A stretch of 8,293 nt of DNA from Candidatus Symbiobacter sp. (GTDB lineage Bacteria > Pseudomonadota > Alphaproteobacteria > Elsterales > Elsteraceae): positions 1 to 8,293 of the forward strand of contig JASGCR010000003.1 of NCBI GenBank assembly GCA_030054015.1, in the 5' to 3' direction. How positions within the stretch are numbered: the first letter of the stretch is position 1; every line of letters begins with the position of its first letter. The notes beneath the pieces were generated by a model that made no database searches, was not told the DNA's origin, and worked only from the letters and a program-made list of their open reading frames with translations. This document shows, piece after piece, positions 6,057 to 8,293 of this stretch. Made by a program: the position numbers and the translations under genes.

Positions 6057-6689
6057 TTACGCCTCACTTGCCGTCGCGGTTGCCGCTGCGTCGCCTTCGC
6101 GTTTGCCCAAAATTTCCGAGACGCGGCGACCGCGTCTTGCCGCCACACTGCGCGGCGATACGATCCCGGTCAAAGCCGCAAACGCCGCCTTGACCATGTT
6201 ATGCGGGTTTGAGGTCCCGACCGATTTGGCCACGACATCTTGTACCCCAATCGCCTCGAACACGGCGCGCATCGGGCCACCCGCGATGATACCGGTACCT
6301 TGGGGCGCGGCACGCAAAACCACCCGCCCGGCACCATAATGCCCCTGCATATCATGATGCAAAGTGCGCCCTTCGCGCAGTGGCACCCGGATCATGCCGC
6401 GACGCGCCTGTTCGGTGGCTTTGCGAATGGCTTCGGGAACTTCGCGGGCCTTGCCGGCCCCTTGACCGACGCGTCCTTTGCCATCGCCCACCACGACCAA
6501 AGCGGCATAACCAAAGCGACGACCGCCCTTGACCACTTTGGCCACGCGGTTAATGCTGACCAGTTTTTCGATAAATTCATTATCGTCCCGATCATGCGAG
6601 CGGTCACCGCCGCGATCACGTCCACCGCGCTCGCCGCGTTCGCCCCGCTCACCCTTGCCGCTCCGTTCGCCGCGTTCTTCCCGTGCCAT
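6057..6689 (-). CDS. rpsE: 30S ribosomal protein S5 with Arg/Gly/Glu-rich N-terminal extension
   Basis: S5 contributes to decoding accuracy and the mRNA entry channel of the small subunit; mutations in its VKGG loop give spectinomycin resistance in other bacteria. The 210-residue product is longer than the roughly 166-residue E. coli protein. Residues 1-36 form a low-complexity charged tail with repeated GER/RGG units. The core begins near residue 37 (DNEFIEKLVSINRVAKVVKGGRRFGY), with VKGG at 53-56, AREVPEAIRKATEQARR at 81-97 and GTGIIAGGPMRAVFE at 131-145. It ends in an Ala/Thr-rich tail (200-210). Arg-rich N-terminal tails are known on alphaproteobacterial S5 proteins. In the usually aromatic GRVGFG.GK segment this copy reads GRVGQGAGK (72-80). 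AGGAG lies eight bases before the ATG. The stop is four bases before the rpmD start. Confidence 0.97.
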   Translation of the reverse strand: MAREERGERSGKGERGERGERGGRDRGGDRSHDRDDNEFIEKLVSINRVAKVVKGGRRFGYAALVVVGDGKGRVGQGAGKAREVPEAIRKATEQARRGMIRVPLREGRTLHHDMQGHYGAGRVVLRAAPQGTGIIAGGPMRAVFEAIGVQDVVAKSVGTSNPHNMVKAAFAALTGIVSPRSVAARRGRRVSEILGKREGDAAATATASEA

Positions 6690-6745
6690 GTCATAAACTC
6701 CTAAATCAGCCGCTTTTGCTTTGGTACAACCAATGCGACAAAATA

Positions 6746-7108
6746 TTAAAAAACCAACCCGCCCTCACGCGCACCATCGGCAAGAGATTTTACCCGGCCA
6801 TGATATAAATAGCCGCCGCGATCAAACACCACATTGGTCACGCCTTGTTTGACCGCGCGTTCAGCGACCAATTTGCCAATCGCCGCCGCCGCGTCGCGGT
6901 TGCTGCCGGTTTTCATGGATTGGCGCAAATCCGCTTCGAGACTGGAGGCGGAGGCCAGGGTCACGCCATTTTCATCATCGATAATCTGGGCATAAATATG
7001 CTTGCTGGAACGAAAAACCGATAAACGCGGTTTGCCGCCGGCATGTTGGGCGATGCGATAGCGATTGCGTTCGCGCCGACGCGCAAATAAAACTTTTGAC
7101 TCTGACAT
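6746..7108 (-). CDS. rplR: 50S ribosomal protein L18
   Basis: L18 binds 5S rRNA and helps dock it into the central protuberance of the large subunit with L5. The 120-residue product matches the usual alphaproteobacterial length. It has a basic N-terminus (RRRERNRYRI, residues 10-19), a PRLSVFRSSKHIYAQIID segment at 27-44, and the family C-terminus with VVFDRGGYLYHGRVK at 93-107 and ending EGGLVF. A strong Shine-Dalgarno sequence (GGAGAAGG) ends four bases before the ATG. It lies between rplF and rpsE, as in most bacterial spc operons. Confidence 0.97.
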   Translation of the reverse strand: MSESKVLFARRRERNRYRIAQHAGGKPRLSVFRSSKHIYAQIIDDENGVTLASASSLEADLRQSMKTGSNRDAAAAIGKLVAERAVKQGVTNVVFDRGGYLYHGRVKSLADGAREGGLVF

Positions 7109-7143
7109 AAAACCTTCTCCCTCTCTGGGATGCGCCGATTAAT

Positions 7144-7677
7144 TTACTTTTTCTTGCCTTCTTTACGCAGGATTTTTTCACCCTCGTACTGAATGCCCTT
7201 GCCTTTATAGGGTTCTGGTTCGCGCCAAGCGCGAATCTCCGCCGAGACCTGGCCGACCTGGGCGCGGTCACTGCCGGACACCACCAATAAAGTCGGTTTT
7301 TCCGCAACGATGGTGATGCCATTCGGTATGGCATAGCGCACATCATGGCTGTATCCGAGATTAAGCAACACTTCTTTGCCTTGCACGGCGGCACGGAAAC
7401 CAACGCCATTAATTTCAAGCCGCTTGGTAAAACCCGCCGAGACCCCGGTCACCATATTTTGGATCGTGGCCCGCGCGGTTCCCCACATGGCCCGCGCTTG
7501 TTTGCTGGTGGAGAGACGCGCCACCTCGACTTGATTGCCGTTCACTTTAATCCCGACCTCGGCAGGAAATTGGCGCGAAAGCGACCCTAATTTCCCCTTA
7601 ACGGTGACTTCGCCGTCTTTGACCGCGACCGTCACACCCGCCGGAACGTCAACCGGATATTTACCAACACGCGACAT
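7144..7677 (-). CDS. rplF: 50S ribosomal protein L6
   Basis: L6 binds 23S rRNA near the sarcin-ricin loop and the GTPase-associated centre of the large subunit. The 177-residue product has the normal bacterial length and the two tandem L6 folds, roughly residues 1-82 and 83-170. It opens with SRVGKYPVDVPAGV (2-15) and carries the L6 signature region PEPYKGKGIQY at 154-164, followed by a short Lys-rich tail ending in KKK. The start is supported by AAGGA seven bases upstream of the ATG. rplR follows after 35 bases. Nothing in the protein looks unusual. Confidence 0.97.
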   Translation of the reverse strand: MSRVGKYPVDVPAGVTVAVKDGEVTVKGKLGSLSRQFPAEVGIKVNGNQVEVARLSTSKQARAMWGTARATIQNMVTGVSAGFTKRLEINGVGFRAAVQGKEVLLNLGYSHDVRYAIPNGITIVAEKPTLLVVSGSDRAQVGQVSAEIRAWREPEPYKGKGIQYEGEKILRKEGKKK

Positions 7678-7743
7678 GATTAAATCCTTGTCTTAACTCT
7701 GGTTCACAAATTGCCGCCACAATCGCATAAATTATTTCAACGG

Positions 7744-8157
7744 TTAAAACACTTCGCACAAGACTTCGCCGCCCACATTGGTGGCACGGGCTTGATTATC
7801 CGACATAACCCCGCTCGGAGTCGATAAAATCGCAATCCCAAGCCCGTTATAAACCCGTTTGAGGTCGGATATCTGCGAATAAACGCGGCGACCAGGTTTC
7901 GAGACACGTTTGATCTCACGAATGACCGGAACGCCTTCGAAATATTTCAATTCGATTTGCAGCATCTGCCCGCCTTGGCCCTTGACCTTTTTTTCGGGGA
8001 CGATTTTGCTGAAACCACGAATATATCCCTCGCGTTGCAAGACCGTCAAAACATTTTCATGCAGATTGGATGCCGGGCATTTAATCACCGCCATTTTGGC
8101 ATGTTGACCATTGCGAATACGGGTGAGCATATCGCCCAAAGGATCACTCATCGTCAT
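7744..8157 (-). CDS. rpsH: 30S ribosomal protein S8
   Basis: S8 is a primary 16S rRNA-binding protein of the small subunit that organises the central domain (helix 21 region) during 30S assembly. In E. coli it also represses translation of the spc operon; whether it does so here is not shown by the sequence. The 137-residue product has the family's usual length. It opens with the typical S8 start around residues 4-16 (DPLGDMLTRIRNG) and ends with the family C-terminus: STPSGVMSD at 112-120 and VGGEVLCEVF at 128-137. A second in-frame ATG lies six bases downstream. The first is preferred because AAGG lies 9 bases before it (8170-8167), against 15 bases for the second. rplF follows after a 66-base spacer. 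The upstream neighbour should be rpsN, but it is outside the window. Confidence 0.97.
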   Translation of the reverse strand: MTMSDPLGDMLTRIRNGQHAKMAVIKCPASNLHENVLTVLQREGYIRGFSKIVPEKKVKGQGGQMLQIELKYFEGVPVIREIKRVSKPGRRVYSQISDLKRVYNGLGIAILSTPSGVMSDNQARATNVGGEVLCEVF

Positions 8158-8227
8158 GTTCTATAACCTTTATGTCAAACTGCGCACGAAATCCAGGTAA
8201 AATTGGTTCGGGCGACAAACCCGTGTT

Positions 8228-8293
8228 AAACCCAGTCTTAAACCCACTGAAAACCCAGTCTTAAACCGACCGATAAACCCAGTCTTAAACCGA
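8228..8293. repeat. Tandem 17-base repeats upstream of rpsH, running off the window
   Basis: AAACCCAGTCTTAAACC occurs exactly at 8228-8244, 8251-8267 and 8275-8291, separated by six and seven unrelated bases. A degenerate, partly overlapping copy begins at 8217. The two bases after the third copy match those after the second, so the array may continue beyond the window. It lies in the expected rpsN-rpsH spacer, at least 136 bases long here. The unit is not palindromic and the spacers are far too short for CRISPR. Confidence 0.85.

Noticed and set aside
5618..6148. Longer rpmD frame starting inside rpsE
   Set aside because: The extra 32 codons overlap the rpsE coding end; the ATG at 6052 has the properly placed Shine-Dalgarno site.
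6392..6694. Minus-strand frame starting at an ATG five bases before the rpsE start
   Set aside because: It is a shifted reading of rpsE; its ATG is only three bases from the AGGAG site, and the rpsE frame gives a full S5.
8170..8292. Open frame of about 40 codons through the repeat array ending just before rpsH
   Set aside because: It does not end like S14 (rpsN), and the 23-base step between two copies breaks any protein repeat, so it looks like chance.
8228..8293. Possible CRISPR array
   Set aside because: The repeat is 17 bases with six- to seven-base spacers, with no cas genes and a ribosomal context.

Overview
The window is one stretch of the spc/alpha ribosomal-protein operon region, with every gene on the minus strand. 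In transcription order, from the high-coordinate end to the low, the genes are rpsH, rplF, rplR, rpsE, rpmD, rplO, secY, adk, rpsM, rpsK, rpoA and rplQ. Two features of the order point to an alphaproteobacterium. adk sits between secY and rpsM, and there is no rpmJ or infA at that junction. The protein wording agrees, for example the S5 core, L6 ending in an EPYKGKG motif region, L17 beginning MRHGVYGRKLNRT, and an S5 with an Arg/Gly/Glu-rich N-terminal extension. Base composition looks balanced, neither strongly AT- nor GC-rich. I cannot place it more finely than the class.

Layout: positions 8293-8158 are the spacer upstream of rpsH, with at least three copies of a 17-base repeat that runs to the window edge; rpsN, the expected neighbour, is not visible. 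Positions 8157-4982 encode S8, L6, L18, S5, L30 and L15, all subunit proteins. Positions 4923-2917 encode SecY (the translocon channel) and adenylate kinase, directly abutting. Positions 2916-2765 are a spacer with a good sigma70-type promoter and a hairpin followed by a T tract. Positions 2764-273 encode S13, S11, the RNA polymerase alpha subunit and L17. Positions 272-1 have no gene but carry several inverted repeats.

The genes supply small-subunit proteins (S5, S8, S11, S13), large-subunit proteins (L6, L15, L17, L18, L30), the polymerase alpha subunit, the membrane secretion channel and a nucleotide-balancing kinase, so output of the translation, transcription and secretion machinery is tied together. 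Several starts differ from the longest open frame: rpsM uses TTG at 2764, rpoA uses GTG at 1777, and rplO, rpmD, rpsK and rplQ start internally, each supported by a Shine-Dalgarno match.

This is largely a conserved housekeeping locus and I see no novel defence, mobile or biosynthetic system. The points worth a second look are an 87-residue Ala/Lys-rich tail on L30 containing a perfect three-copy DNA repeat, the adk-rpsM promoter/hairpin arrangement, and unusually long spacers carrying short repeats and hairpins.
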